Shown here piece by piece: positions 22,134-33,606 of a stretch of DNA of 64,000 bases (the stretch's first letter is position 1; every line of letters starts with the position of its first letter). The translations under genes and the position numbers were made by a program. Below the pieces are notes generated by a model, which worked only from the letters and a program-made list of their open reading frames with translations, did not search any database and was not told where the DNA came from. Location: NCBI GenBank assembly GCA_023014335.1, contig JAECYW010000002.1, positions 1,922,001-1,986,000 on the forward strand. Reading direction: 5' to 3'. The stretch comes from Galerina marginata (taxonomy: Eukaryota; Basidiomycota; Agaricomycetes; Agaricales; Galerinaceae).

Positions 22134-23745
22134 ATGAAATTTTCACTCTATTTTCGAAAGGCAAAAATTCTTTTCTGCGCCCAGTGGCAGCGCGTGTGTC
22201 GTTGGCCATGGCTTGTCACAACACAGGTGCGGTGCATGAGCGGGATGTACGAGGGATATGCACAAGCTCTTGCGAAGCGGAAACCAATGGAAATGCAGGT
22301 TCTAAAAGCTGAGGGCGAACGACTGTCCTTCGCTGCTCTTGGACTGGATGCAAAGTTTGTAAGAGCGCTGCAAACTGCGTTCCCCGATGTGCAGCAGCCC
22401 ACGGAGGTGCAGGAAAGGCTTATTCCCGAGGTTCTTGGGAAGAGGGATATTTTGCTGAAGGATGCTACGGGGACTGGAAAGTAAGCAGCGGCATGTTATT
22501 TTTATTGTCGCGGTGCTGATGGTACATAGGTCGTTTGGGTTGGTTGTAGGGCTACTTAACAAACCGAGGATGGTGGTACACGACGAGAAAGGAGGAAAGA
22601 GGCGGGTGGTGACGACGCTCTTTGTGGTTCCGCATCGGGATTTGGCTTACCAGTTGTTCCATTGGGTTGAACGACTGACGGGTGCGCTGAGGCCGTCGCC
22701 GTCGCTGCCGTCGATCGCGCAGATACTGGTGCGGGGGTCGGGGAAGACGAAGGAGAGGGTGGTTGGGGAGCTGCGGGAGACGCCGCCGCATATATTGATA
22801 TGCACACCGCAGGCGTTGATGGAGGTGTACAGAGAGGACAAGGAGGCGTTGCAGTTGGACACGGTGAGCACGGTGGTGGTGGACGAGGTGGATTATTTGG
22901 TGGAGACGGATGGACGCAAGGTGAAGAAACACGCAGGGCCGACACGGGAAATACTGGATGTGATTTACAGAAAGAGGAAGGAGCTGTGTGAGAAGGAGCA
23001 TGAGGAGCAGTACGAGAGTGTGGCCGAGTGGCGGAATGCGAGGGAGGCGGAGGAGGGGATTCCACAACTGATCGTGTCGAGTGCTACGCTGCGGGTGCAC
23101 TTTAAGAACCACCTGTTTGAGGAGAGCGGGTGGTTGAATTCGTACAACCTCGTCAAGATTAGCGGGCAGAAGGCCGTGCAGCAGGGAAAAGTGCAGCATT
23201 CGATTCTGGTGGTCACGGAAACAGGGATCCGGAATGTGGAGGATAGCCCGCGGGAAGAAGCCGTGGTGAGGGAGCGGGCAGAAGAAGCCGCGGAAGAGTA
23301 TGTTGACGGAGAAGCCCTCGAAGCGATCGCGACGGCTTTTGCGCTGCATGTTCCGTCAATCGCGCTGCTGGTCATCCCGTCGTCCGCGCCGGTGCTCCGT
23401 GTCGTGCATGAGCTGCGCGGGCTGGGCGTGAATGCGGAGGGCCTCGACGTGCGGGCGTACCTGGCCGACGGCGACGCGCAGACGGACCAGGACGACCCAC
23501 GGCTACTGGTGGGCACGGTGGCGACGACACGCGGGCTGGACATGCCGGAGCTGAGCCATGTATTTGTGCTGGGGGTGCCGGAGGGCCGGGCGGTGGACGG
23601 GTACACGCACATTGCAGGGCGGGTCGGGCGGTTTGGACGGCGCGGGCGGGTGGTGACCGTGGTGACGGCAGCGGAGAGCAGACGGATGATGCGAATCCTG
23701 CGCGCCTTGGGCGAACGGCCGGTACTATTTGAGCATTTTGATTGA
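22134..23745 (+). CDS. MRH4: mitochondrial DEAD-box RNA helicase, MRH4-like
   Basis: Two exons (22134-22480, 22530-23745) encode about 520 residues. The N-terminal ~35 residues are rich in Arg/Lys and aromatic residues without acids (MKFSLYFRKAK), a probable mitochondrial presequence. A Q-motif-like region (PTEVQERLIPEVL) is followed by motif I ATGTGKS, which the intron splits between AA and G of the lysine codon. Motif Ia is VVPHRDLAYQ, motif II is VVVDEVDYL (DEVD instead of DEAD) and motif III is SSATL. Motif VI near 'HIAGRVGRFGRRG' closes the helicase core. Mrh4 is required for assembly of the large mitochondrial ribosomal subunit in yeast. The DEVD variant and short C-terminus fit MRH4, but another organellar DEAD helicase is possible. 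The next gene begins only 78 bp downstream on the same strand. Confidence 0.82.
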
Positions 23746-23823
23746 CTAATTTAGAATAGCAAGTCAGGTGGCTGACCCCGCGCTCTGCCTTGCTCTTCAA
23801 CCAACGCGACGGAGCTGCATCCC

Positions 23824-26454
23824 ATGTTCTCCTCTGCCCTCCTCGCAGTCCTTTTCTTTCTTTCTGCCGTCTGCGCACAGACCCCTGCTCCGTCGTCGTC
23901 GTCGTCGTCGCCATCGCCCTCCCTCTCTCTCTCGCTCACAACCGCCTCCCTCACCTTCACCCTCGTCACATCTCGCCCCGGCGCCCAGCCCTCCCAGATC
24001 ACCACCGTCCTCCCTGGCGTCTTCAATGTCACCTACACTATCCCTCCCTCCACCTCGGCTGCCCTGACGACGACACCCACCCACTCCCCGTCGCCGTCTC
24101 CCACCCCGGACCCTTTTGTTCTGGTATGTCGTCTTCGCTCCACTCGTTCACTTTGCTCATTCTCTTCCAGGCCACCCGGGTCGACCCCGCATTCGCCGTC
24201 CTCGGCGTTATCCTCATCCTCACAGGTCTGCCCTCTGCCTTCTGGGGCCACAAGAACAGATGGTCCGTTTCGCTGCTATCTCGTCTATTCACGCTCATCT
24301 CTCTTCTAGGACCTCCTTCTTTCTCATCGGATTCTACACCCTCTCTCTCGTCTGCATCGTCCTTATCCTCAAGTTCGGTGTCATCCCAGCCATTAACCCT
24401 CCCAGTCAGACCCTCCGCGGCATGTTCGTCCTCTCATCCACCATCGCCGGAGTCGCAGGTGGCGGAGTCGCCATCTTCTTTTGGAAGGCTGCCAGGTATG
24501 GAATCGGAGCCTGGGGCGGCTTTGCCTTTGCTCTGTGGATCCAGTGCTTCCATAATGGCGGTCTCATCAGGAATATCGGTTTCAGGTGGATTCTCTACAT
24601 CGGTCAGTTCTGCCCTTCCCGTTTCCCTGCCCATGAATTCACTTTTCACAGGTTGTGGAGTCGTCGGCTTTGCCCTCTCTACAATACCAAAGGTATTTTC
24701 CTATTCCATCTCTCCTGACCCATACCTTAATTTCGCCACCATCAGATCCATTACCACGTCCTTCTCATCTCCACGGCCTTTGTTGGAGCTACTTCCTTTA
24801 TGCTAGGCGTTGATTGTTTCACTACCGCTGGTTTAAAGGAGGTACGCCAGCTTTCATCCTAATCTTATCAATTTTCACTCACATCAGCCACCAGTTTTAC
24901 GTATGGAACCTCGGCTTTCCCTCCCTCTTCCCCAAGTTTGTCAACAATGGCATCCAATTCCCTGTCTCCCAAACTATGCAGATCGAACTCGGCCTCACCG
25001 GTGCCGTCGCTTTGATGGGCATAGCCGTCCAACTCCGCATTCTAAAGGTTCTCCAAAGGAAGATGGAGGAAATAGCCGAGGAGACCAAGCAACGAGATGA
25101 AGAAGCTGAGCTCCGCGCAGCATCCAGGCTCGCTGATGTCGATCGCGAACGCGATGCTTGGGAAAAGGAGCATCCAACACTCACAAAGCATGGCAGGCAG
25201 GACAGCTCCACGCCTTTAATGAAGGACAGAGAAGAGACAGCTTCTCCTGCTACTTCATTCCTCCATGACGAAACCCGTGCTCGCCATATATCCGGTCTGT
25301 CGGATTTCAAGGTCGCCCCCACGTCCGATGACGACTTGAAACGCGCATCAAGACACACCGGACAAATCCCTGGAGCGTTGCCTACTTTGGATCTTGGCGC
25401 CCGCATCGAGGAAGATGTGCCATCCAGCTTCATCGCCAATGACGACATCACGCGTCTTACCGCCGCCGAAGTTGAAGACTATAAACGCAAGCAAGCTCTC
25501 TTGGCAGAAATCCAGACCATTCGCCGGTCGATAGATATTCTCAAGTCGGAAACGCCGATCCCTCCCTCCTCTTCAGAACAATCCCGCCGTCCGTCTTTTT
25601 CGTCTAGGCGGACGCTCAGTATAGACGCTAGCAACGCTCTTCAGCCGGCCTCTCATGCTCGGCCTCCCCGTGAGAACGCGCCCCGCGGCCGTGTACAGTC
25701 TCTGGAGCTTTCATCGCTCGTCCGCGATTCGTCCAATGACCCCATCTCGCGGCCTACGAGCGTTCCGTTGAAAGATTCTGATTGGGATGCCTATATTCAG
25801 GAGCGCAAACTGTTGCAGCCACCGGCCGGCGTCACCCCTCCTATTGCGACATCGGCCCTTCGAGCACCCATGGCACCAGCAGTCCAGGAAGCCATTCAGC
25901 GTCGGAAGAGAAGAGAAAGTGCGCTAGCAGCCAGCACAGACTCCTCGGAGGATGTTCCACTGGCACGCGTCATTCAACAAAAATCAGGTTTATCACCGGT
26001 CACTATCCTTCCGCCTCGACGGACATCGGCGACTATCGTTTCACCTGTGCCACAAGCACCGGCAGCCACTCGGACACGCACGTTTGAAGAGCTCACCGAA
26101 CGGCACAGGGAGAAGCTACGGGATATGCAGGCGCCATTGACACAAGCGGAAAAGGAACATGCGGAGCTGGAGGCGGCTCGACAGCGGTGGGAGCGCTCAA
26201 AAGCCCTGGAGAAAGAAGCGGTGACTCGGCGACAGGCCGAGAAGGCAGCTGCACTGGAAAAAAGAAAAAAGACAGGCGGCGGCCCAACGACGGAGGACCA
26301 ACGACGGACGGCAAGCACGACGCAGCACCGGCATTCAAGCGCGGACAAGTTGGCGGGGAATGCGGGGTCGTCGTCTCGACGACTGTCGACGATGAAAGTG
26401 GAAGACTGGCAGCGATATCAGCAGGATGGAGTGCCGTTCCCTCTGGACGGATGA
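23824..26454 (+). CDS. TMEM198/TM7S3-domain membrane protein
   Basis: Six exons encode an N-terminal signal peptide (MFSSALLAVLFFLSAVCAQ) and a Ser/Pro/Thr-rich luminal segment. At least six hydrophobic spans follow from ~24180 to 25040, for example AFAVLGVILILTGLPSAFWG and TIAGVAGGGVAIFFWKAARY. A long cytoplasmic tail comes next, with a charged coiled-coil stretch (VLQRKMEEIAEETKQRDEEA) and a disordered Ser/Pro region. The membrane core matches the TM7S3/TM198-like domain (DUF4203 type) found in many basidiomycete proteins. No enzymatic motif is visible; the function in fungi is unknown. It probably sits in the plasma membrane or endomembrane system. First intron is 24124-24170. The C-terminal exon (from ~24890) carries two thirds of the protein. 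The stop is TGA 26452-26454. Confidence 0.8.
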
Positions 26455-26594
26455 ACGGACAGACAGATTTTTGGACTATGTGTGTAGTACATAGATAGCT
26501 TATTTGATCAGGTGACAGCGTGTGAAATTGTGATGGAACAAAAGTCTCACGCGGTTGATATGCACCCACGTCTTACTCTCACGGCTGTTTGTAA

Positions 26595-28880
26595 ATGGCG
26601 CAGACGACGGGTGGTTTCTTTCTTGACCACGACCTCCCCATGGCCCCAGCGCCCCCGCAGAACCGCGAAGACTCCCCATCCCAGGCAATTTGCTTTTTTG
26701 CTCGTCCTTTTTCGCGAGACCGCATCTCTGATCCTTGCCGTGCTCGACACGCTCTTCTAGGTCCCCAATGAGTCGCCCAACTCGCACACCCCATCGTCCT
26801 CCCACTCGTCGCCCACCGCAGACCCCAATGTCTCCATCCAGTCCATCTTGACCGCCACAAAGGACGGCCCCGCCCCGCCCTGGTCCACTCAGGCAAGTCT
26901 CCCTCTTCCTCTCTTGATCTGCCGTCTTATCATCCGTTCCAGGCCTCGTCTAGCAAGCGCAAGTTGGAGGACGGCGAGCCCGAGGACCCCCACAGCAAGA
27001 TTCGCCGCATCGTCCGAGACCACGTCTCCCAGGATCCCTCCCGGGTCATGCCCATGACCACCGTCATCTGTCTCCACGCCGCCGTCGCCCAGAAGTCCTA
27101 TGGCAGCGAGAAGCGCTTCCTCTGTCCGCCCCCTGTTGTCCACATTGAGGGTCCCGTCTGGCACATGCGTGCCCAGCAGATGGCCATGGCTGTCGTCTCT
27201 GAGAGCGGGGAACGCTCGTTTGAACAAAAGGCGCCGTTGGACAACAACATGACCGCGAGCTTCAAGTTTTTGCACGTCACCGGCACCGCCAAGGCCAAGA
27301 GCTTCCAGCTGTCTCTCGATATCGCGGAGCCCCCTCCCCCTGCACTCACTCCGGAGGGCGCAGACCCGCCCAGTGGTCGTGTTTGGGCCTCGTTTGATTC
27401 GGCGCCTGTTACAATCATCTCAAAGCCATCAAAGAAGACCGCAAAAACGCGTAACATCTCTTCGTGCATCCTCGCCGGTGGCCCGGTCTCCCTCTTCAAC
27501 CGTATCAACTCGCAGACCGTGCGCACCAAGTACATGACCATCGACCACGCTCAGCTCTGCGCGAGCAACGTCGCCTGGTCTGCGTTCAACGTCAACGTTG
27601 TCCGAAAGCCAGGCCTACCTGGAGCCGCCTCCTCAGTGGGTATGTATCATGTGATGAGAAGGTTTGATCCTCCTGGCTGATAATCACGTTTCTAGTGACG
27701 GGACCCCAGCCAGTCACCTATGGGTGTGAAATTGTTTTATCGGATACGCATTCTGGCATTTCTACCTCGCCGCTCGTGATTCGCAAGGTCGACAAGGGAA
27801 AAGTCACCCATGATGAAGGAGGGCCGGTAAGCCAAATGCAGAAAATTGCGCTGCAGCGTGTGAATCCGGACGGGTCCCGGCACTACCTCTCCGCGGCAGG
27901 CCCAATACCCGGAACCCCTGGCGTCGTTGCACCACCCGCCCCAGGAATGTCATCCCAGGCCGGTACTCATCCCTCTGCTCTTCCAGTCGCCTCGCGTCCG
28001 TGAGGAAATCAAAGAAGGTTTCCGCATCGTCTGCGACGAGGTCGACGACTATCTATGTTGGACCATTGTCGGTATCTGTGAGCATCAATCTCCATTTATG
28101 CACTGATCGATTTTCTAACCCCCAAAAACCCAGCAAAATTCCAGTATACTTTCTTTGATGCGTTTGGCCAAAACAATACTATACCTGAGCTACCCATCAC
28201 ACCTTTCCCCACGCTGTTTACAGCTCCAGTCTATCGACCTACAAACAATACCGTCGAGCTGACAGTTTCAAATTTCTTCTACGAACATCCCAGCACGCGG
28301 CAGCAGTCCCCTCTGGATGTTTATCTGGGCAATCTCGGCCCCCTCCATCTTCGAGTTTACCAAGCAACGCCGCCTGGCCCCATGTCCTCGATAAATTCCT
28401 ACTATGCCCACCGCTCCTGGTACTCAAGTGATGGACAGTCGTGAGGCTCCGCCTGGCTCACCCACTGCTGCCCCAAGATACATGCCCTCACCTTTGCATA
28501 CCATTGTCATCGTCGAGATGCCGCCTTTGGCCGATGTTATCAAGGCTCTGGAGGACGATGCGTTGCCAACTTCAACCAACGGCAGCAAACCTGATGCCCC
28601 CAATGCAGAGGGTTCATCAGCGCCACCACCACCTCCGATGCCGTCCATAGCGGGACGAAGTTTGCCGTTATTATTTATCCGCGCATCCGATGGCGTTGGA
28701 TATCATTCGGGGCGAACAATAGCGTGCGAGAATGTGTTCCAAGCGATGGATCTGGGAAGCATGGCAGGAAACCAAGTGAATGGCCCATCAGGAAATATGG
28801 ATACTAATTGGATTGCAGCTGCTCAAGCAGCAGCCGTAGCTGACGGTGGAATGCACGGATGGACTCTTAGGGTGATGTGA
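26595..28880 (+). CDS. CSL (CBF1/Su(H)/LAG-1) family transcription factor
   Basis: ATG 26595 starts a short disordered N-terminus. Residues from ~27000 give the Rel-homology-like DNA-binding domain (VICLHAAVAQKSYGSEKRF, then CPPPVVHIEGPVW). The beta-trefoil domain follows (ISSCILAGGPVSLFNRINSQ, then TVRTKYM). The C-terminal Rel/IPT domain (PVYRPTNNTVELTVSNFFY, YLGNLGPLHLRVYQ) ends in LHGW/MHGWTLRVM-type residues. Introns 1 (26685-26760) and 2 (26893-26942) both begin GC (CAG|GCAATT, CAG|GCAAGT) and end AG. Intron 3 is 27640-27695 and another lies near 28077-28133. At ~27923-27988 the frame joins only with a weak GTCGTT donor or a one-base change. Near 28400 a second one-base shift separates 'MSSINSYYA' from the conserved 'MPTAPGTQ' frame. 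CSL proteins bind GTGGGAA-type sites; fungi lack Notch, so its inputs differ from animals. Confidence 0.88.
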
Positions 28881-29004
28881 TGAAGACAGAATCTCCTTTC
28901 TCGTTTTTTCTGTAGGCCTTTGTTTCTCTTCCATCGTTAATATGTAACTGTGACTGTTGTCGTTTTGCTTTGCAATGATTGATTAACTTGTGACTGTGCT
29001 AAAC

Positions 29005-31970
29005 TTAGTCTTGCCGACGCTTCAGAATTGCCCCAACCTCGTCCCTTGCCATATCCGATAGCCCAACTAATTCCACGACTGTTTCTTCCCATTTCTCGTC
29101 GCTATCCGGGCCAAAAGTTGAATTGACGACCTTTTCCCATGCCTTCCCCTTCCAGGCTGACCAGCCTACCAGCTTCAAGGACTCTGTTCCAAGGCGCTTG
29201 AACTCGTTGACGGCCGCCTCCTAGCGAGCCTTCCACCGCGGCGAAGCATGTTTCTACCCAAAGCTCACACTCTGAGCGTGTAGCCTTGCCCTCTTGGAGG
29301 GAGAAGGTGCCCTCGATATAGAATTTGATGGTGCAAAATGTGTTCAGCAAGGCGCTGAACAATACGTCGGTAGAGTGCTGTGAAGATTGTACCCGGGAGG
29401 ATCATGCGAAGTTGTGTCAAGTGAGAAGACAGCATCCCTATAGGCACAAGCAATGTCTGCGATAGTGCAAACTCGAGAGAATCCGTCTCCAAAGAATTTC
29501 TGAATATATTGTTAGACATGGTTATCAGAGAACAAGACGGAAACTTACCCTGCAGTACGGTGCACGCGCAATCCATTTTCGACCTCGCTGCATACAAGTT
29601 GCACGATCATGTCCTCTGCGCGGATGGATAGCTGATAGTATTTCGATATCATTACCTTGAATACAGTCTCTCGCGGAGAGGATGCATCCAGATCTGCCAA
29701 GTTCGGCAAGTATTCACTACTTTGAGCCCATTGTCGCAGATTACGGTCAGCGTCGAAATCTGCCCATAGTTGAAGAAAAAACTTGGCGGGGTGTCAAAAA
29801 CAACGTCTTGGTGAAGAACAACAAAATAACCGACCATATCTTCGCCCCAATCCTCTAGACATGCCTGGATATACCCTGCACTAAGCAGTGCTTTACATAA
29901 ACTATTTGCTCCGGACGGTCCGCTTGTGCGGTTTCTGGGATCTTCTTGCAATGAGGCCTCCCGTATGCTGAAGTTGAGAGCTCCTGGGACTGAGCGGACG
30001 AAGATGGACGACAAGGTCTCAAATGCCACCAAAGATGAAGATATACGGCTGTGATAAGATTCTAGTAATGGGAGCTGCAACACCAAAAGGAATTGTGCCT
30101 TTTGGATGGGATGAGGCAGTGGCGAGTAGCGATCTGTTAGGAGGCATGAATGACTGCCTTGTGAAACCCCAATGCAATTATGACCGACCTGTAACTTGTT
30201 CCACAAGCGACTTCATTTTCCTGGAAGAAACAGTCGGCTTCAAGTCTCGCGGATGATTGTCGCTGTCCACTTCGTCGGCGATGAGCCAAGCGTCAGGTGC
30301 TGTAATGATATCCTGGTATTGAGTTTCCACAACTGAAATAAATCAGTACAAAGAGGGCTGTGATTTGGTTACAAAAACATACAGTGCTTTTCGGCTGCTA
30401 GCCATGTCTCAAACCAGTCTGCATTTCCAAGTATGACATCACTGATTCCATCCCACTGAGCGATACCTTTTGCAACAGATGTTCCTTGAAGGCTAAAGTC
30501 TTCCTCGATCATGGCGGAATCGAAAAGTCAGCGCTTGATAAATTGTGTGTGCAAGCAGTGAAGGATGGTCGAGGATTAGAGGAACAGTTCTTTTAAGTTT
30601 TCTGGAAAGAAGGGGTAAAAGGAGTTGGGTGAACTCTCTCTTGCAAACTGTCAATTTATGTGTCCCACCGGTTGGTAAAAACGTACCCATGCAGATATTC
30701 GCCTATACTCCGTCTTTTCCAAGAGCCTTTGGATGATGGTGTTCATGAAATGTGCATGTTCATGACTGACATTTTGAATGTGCGTGAAATACCATTCAGG
30801 CTGCAAAAAAAAAATGAGTGGCAGGTAAAAACAGTAATTTGCAAGTACTCACTTTTTCGAGCTTATTGGTCTGTCGTGAACCTTCGAAATGGTACTTGAA
30901 ACGCAGGGATATTGGTTGAACCAATGCTTGAAGAGGATAAAGGCCGTCCCTTTCCAACTGAACTTTGACACCTAATCCTTTACCACTGACATTTGACTCA
31001 ATCACCAGGATTACCGAACGATGACGACGTTGCTTACAGGCTCTGAAGCTTGAGAAGATTCAGGAATGCGACTTCAAATGACTTTCTATCCTGAGGAGCG
31101 ACGGCCGCATATTCCACAGGGGCTGGCCAACCCAACTTCTCCGCAGCAGCTACCAGCGTACTATGTGGAGTGTCAATCGGAATTGAAACTTTGAAAAAGA
31201 AAAGTAAGAATGACCTAAAGAGAACAGTCTTAATACCAGCCCAAGCTTTATCGCGGATATTTTCCAAAAAGGTCACGAGATTCAGGTGCTGTTGCGTTGA
31301 CTCGTCTTCCAACGAAGAACAGGATCCTACCACCATGGTAACATATTCTTGTAATGACTGATAGCCTCTCAGCGAGTCACTTGAGATCCCTGACGACTGC
31401 TGAACTAATTCAATTGCGTCTTCACTAGCAGGTGGGTAAGAAAGGGACCTTCGGCGACACGGAAGTACCTACCTTAGCTTGAGAGCCTGCTTGATAACTT
31501 GAACATATTGTTTGACCGACTGCAATTCTTTCAGATTCCGGTGTAGAGTCTCCAAGTCCTCGAGGAGAAGGGGTTCGCGATCTTCATTAGACTTGAGAGA
31601 TACCAAATCCCGTGCCAGATCCGAAAGTTCGTCATTTAAGGAATGACGTAGAAGAGACAACTCTTTAGCGGTATTCAAATGGGTCTCTACCGTGAACCGG
31701 GTTCGCTCGACAAGTTCGTCAACTTGGGACTGAGATGCAGACAGCTAACCTGCCAATGTGCACTGAGTCCCATAAGAAGAGGTGGAGACTACAACACGTA
31801 CATCTGCTTTCAAAACATCCTGCTTCTGCTGGGATTGTATAACAAGACTCTGGAGGTCATCTAGGTCATCGATTGAACGGAACTGTAGGTTTACTTTTTC
31901 TCGAGCTTTGAAAAGGGAATCCTCGTGGCTAGGAGGACCGAGCAATGTTCTAATCTGGGTAGAAGACATG
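29005..31970 (-). CDS. RINT1: RINT1/Tip20-family vesicle-tethering subunit
   Basis: A multi-exon minus-strand gene from ATG 31970 to TAA 29005-29007. The N-terminal part ([36 protein letters not shown]) is joined by a short intron to a coiled-coil exon with [19 protein letters not shown] and [11 protein letters not shown]. Later exons carry [38 protein letters not shown] and [18 protein letters not shown]. Further on are [38 protein letters not shown] and [18 protein letters not shown], typical of the RINT1_TIP1 domain, followed by [20 protein letters not shown]. The product is the Dsl1/NRZ-complex subunit that tethers Golgi-derived COPI vesicles at the ER. I found no frame break, though not every splice site was resolved. 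It shares a ~390-bp promoter region with the carbonic anhydrase gene. Confidence 0.88.
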
Positions 31971-32362
31971 GTTGTGGAACTCAAGACACGGGGCTTGCTT
32001 CATTTGGGCACTGAATGGACATAACATCAAAATCACCTTGAACGCCACCACCATCGAGCAACCAGACTCGAATCTAACTCTCAGGCTCGAGTGAAATGCC
32101 CTCTCACACCCGGTCGATCGGGTGCTGTCTGCCTCGTTTCAAGTGTTGCTTATCCTCTGCATCTAATATCACGGGTCTCAGCTGAGGAGCTGGACCCCCG
32201 AACAAGAAATCTCAAACTGACCCGGCGAAATATGTGCCATATTGGCTCATGGTGGTGTTGCAATTGCGCCATCGATGAACCTTGGGTCGAGGAGTTATAT
32301 ATACAAGGATCGCATCTCCTCCAAAACCAATATCTTTCCATTCTCCCTTCGCTCTTGAGACC
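31971..32362. promoter_or_regulatory. divergent promoter, RINT1 / carbonic anhydrase
   Basis: 392 bp between the two start codons, containing no frame with coding signs. A TATA-like word (TATATAC) lies near 32294-32301, about 65 bp before the carbonic anhydrase ATG. It is likely the promoter of that gene. Confidence 0.45.
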
Positions 32363-33081
32363 ATGGCTGCTCACCAGAATTTTATCCCCTCTAACAATTC
32401 GTATGCCTCCTCCTTCGATAAAGGGCACCTTCCGCTACCTCCCTCAAAACAACTTATTGTTGGCTAGTTGTCAGGATTATACCTTGTCGAATTTATTCTG
32501 ACCATATATGCAGTGTCATGCATGGATGCTCGTCTCGAGTACTAGACTGTCTTTGGAACTTCAAACCTCCGTTAACATACTTACAGACCCGCATCGCAAC
32601 TTGGCATCAGCCTTGGAGAGGCGCATGTAATTCGTAATGCCGGTGGCTCAGCGTCCGTGTTCCACAAGAAATCAGCTCAGGGCGTATCTGATGATAATTA
32701 TTTACAGGAAAGAAGCACTACGAAGCATTGTAATTTCACAGCGTCTGCTTGGAACACGTGAAGTTGCTGTTTTCCACCACACCGATTGCGGAATGCTCAC
32801 CTTCACGAATGAGCATCTGCGAGACAAGGTCAAGTCTGAGGCTCCAGGAAACGCAGTTGTCGCAGAAGCAGTGGACAAGATCGATTTTCTTACTTTCCCA
32901 CATCTGGAGGAAAGTGTCAAGGACGACGTTAAATTTTTGAAGGACAGCCCTCTTGTCTTGCAAGACACCACTATCACTGGTTGGGTTTACGACGTCACCA
33001 CAGGGAAGGTTCGTATGTTTATGTCAAACCCCAGCTCTATTTCATTGATTAAATCACTCCAAGGCCAAACAGGTTGTTTGA
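32363..33081 (+). CDS. beta-carbonic anhydrase
   Basis: Catalyses reversible hydration of CO2. Exons from ATG 32363 assemble to a protein of about 175 residues. The first zinc site is SCMDARLE (Cys and the Asp-Arg dyad). It is followed by PASQLGISLGEAHVIRNAGG and SAKEALRSIVISQRLLGTR. The second zinc site is VFHHTDCGML (His and Cys). The C-terminus is TGWVYDVTTGK then Val-Val-stop after an intron, at TGA 33079-33081. This short form with the second site soon after the first resembles the class D-like fungal/bacterial beta enzymes. The first intron fits only as 32463-32513 with a GC donor (G|GCTAGT...GCAG), giving QLIV-V-SCMDAR in frame. A one-base sequence error with a GT donor is the alternative. 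No targeting peptide, so probably cytosolic. Confidence 0.88.
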
Positions 33082-33606
33082 TGGTGACTCAGTCAGGAAT
33101 TATGGGGATATGCTGTACTTCTCTGCACCGCCATGCCTCAGAATATATGATCCTTTTACCTGTCAGCAACAAGCCGATTTATGTGCATGGGATGCTAGAG
33201 GATGCTAGAGGGATGCACATAGGGAATGCAGTTTTTACGGGTAACAGAATGTAATAAGTTGGTAATAAGCTGAATGTGAACTTGATGTGAAGTTTGAACT
33301 ATCGCGAAGCCGGCTCTATTTTTTCCAAATTTTTTCTTTCTAAGAAAATTGTCCGTTGAATTTTCAAGGCAATCCGAGTTCGACGTGAAAGATATTTGTT
33401 TGACCCTGTTTCTCTTCGAAGTGATCAAAATAGATTTCTTGCTCAGGGTGCCTCCGTAACTCTTGTGCTAACAATATCAGCTTAAGTTCCATACGCTAGA
33501 CAACCGCAGAGTATTTAATGCGTGGACACTGCAACTAATTCGCTAGGTTACATTTTGCCACAGGAAGAAGAACGTGAAACTCCTGCGAACGAAGCATCCA
33601 TATGTC
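33082..33606. other. intergenic
   Basis: Tail-to-head gap between the carbonic anhydrase and TFIIIC genes. The earlier part holds the 3' UTR. No coding signs. Confidence 0.5.
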
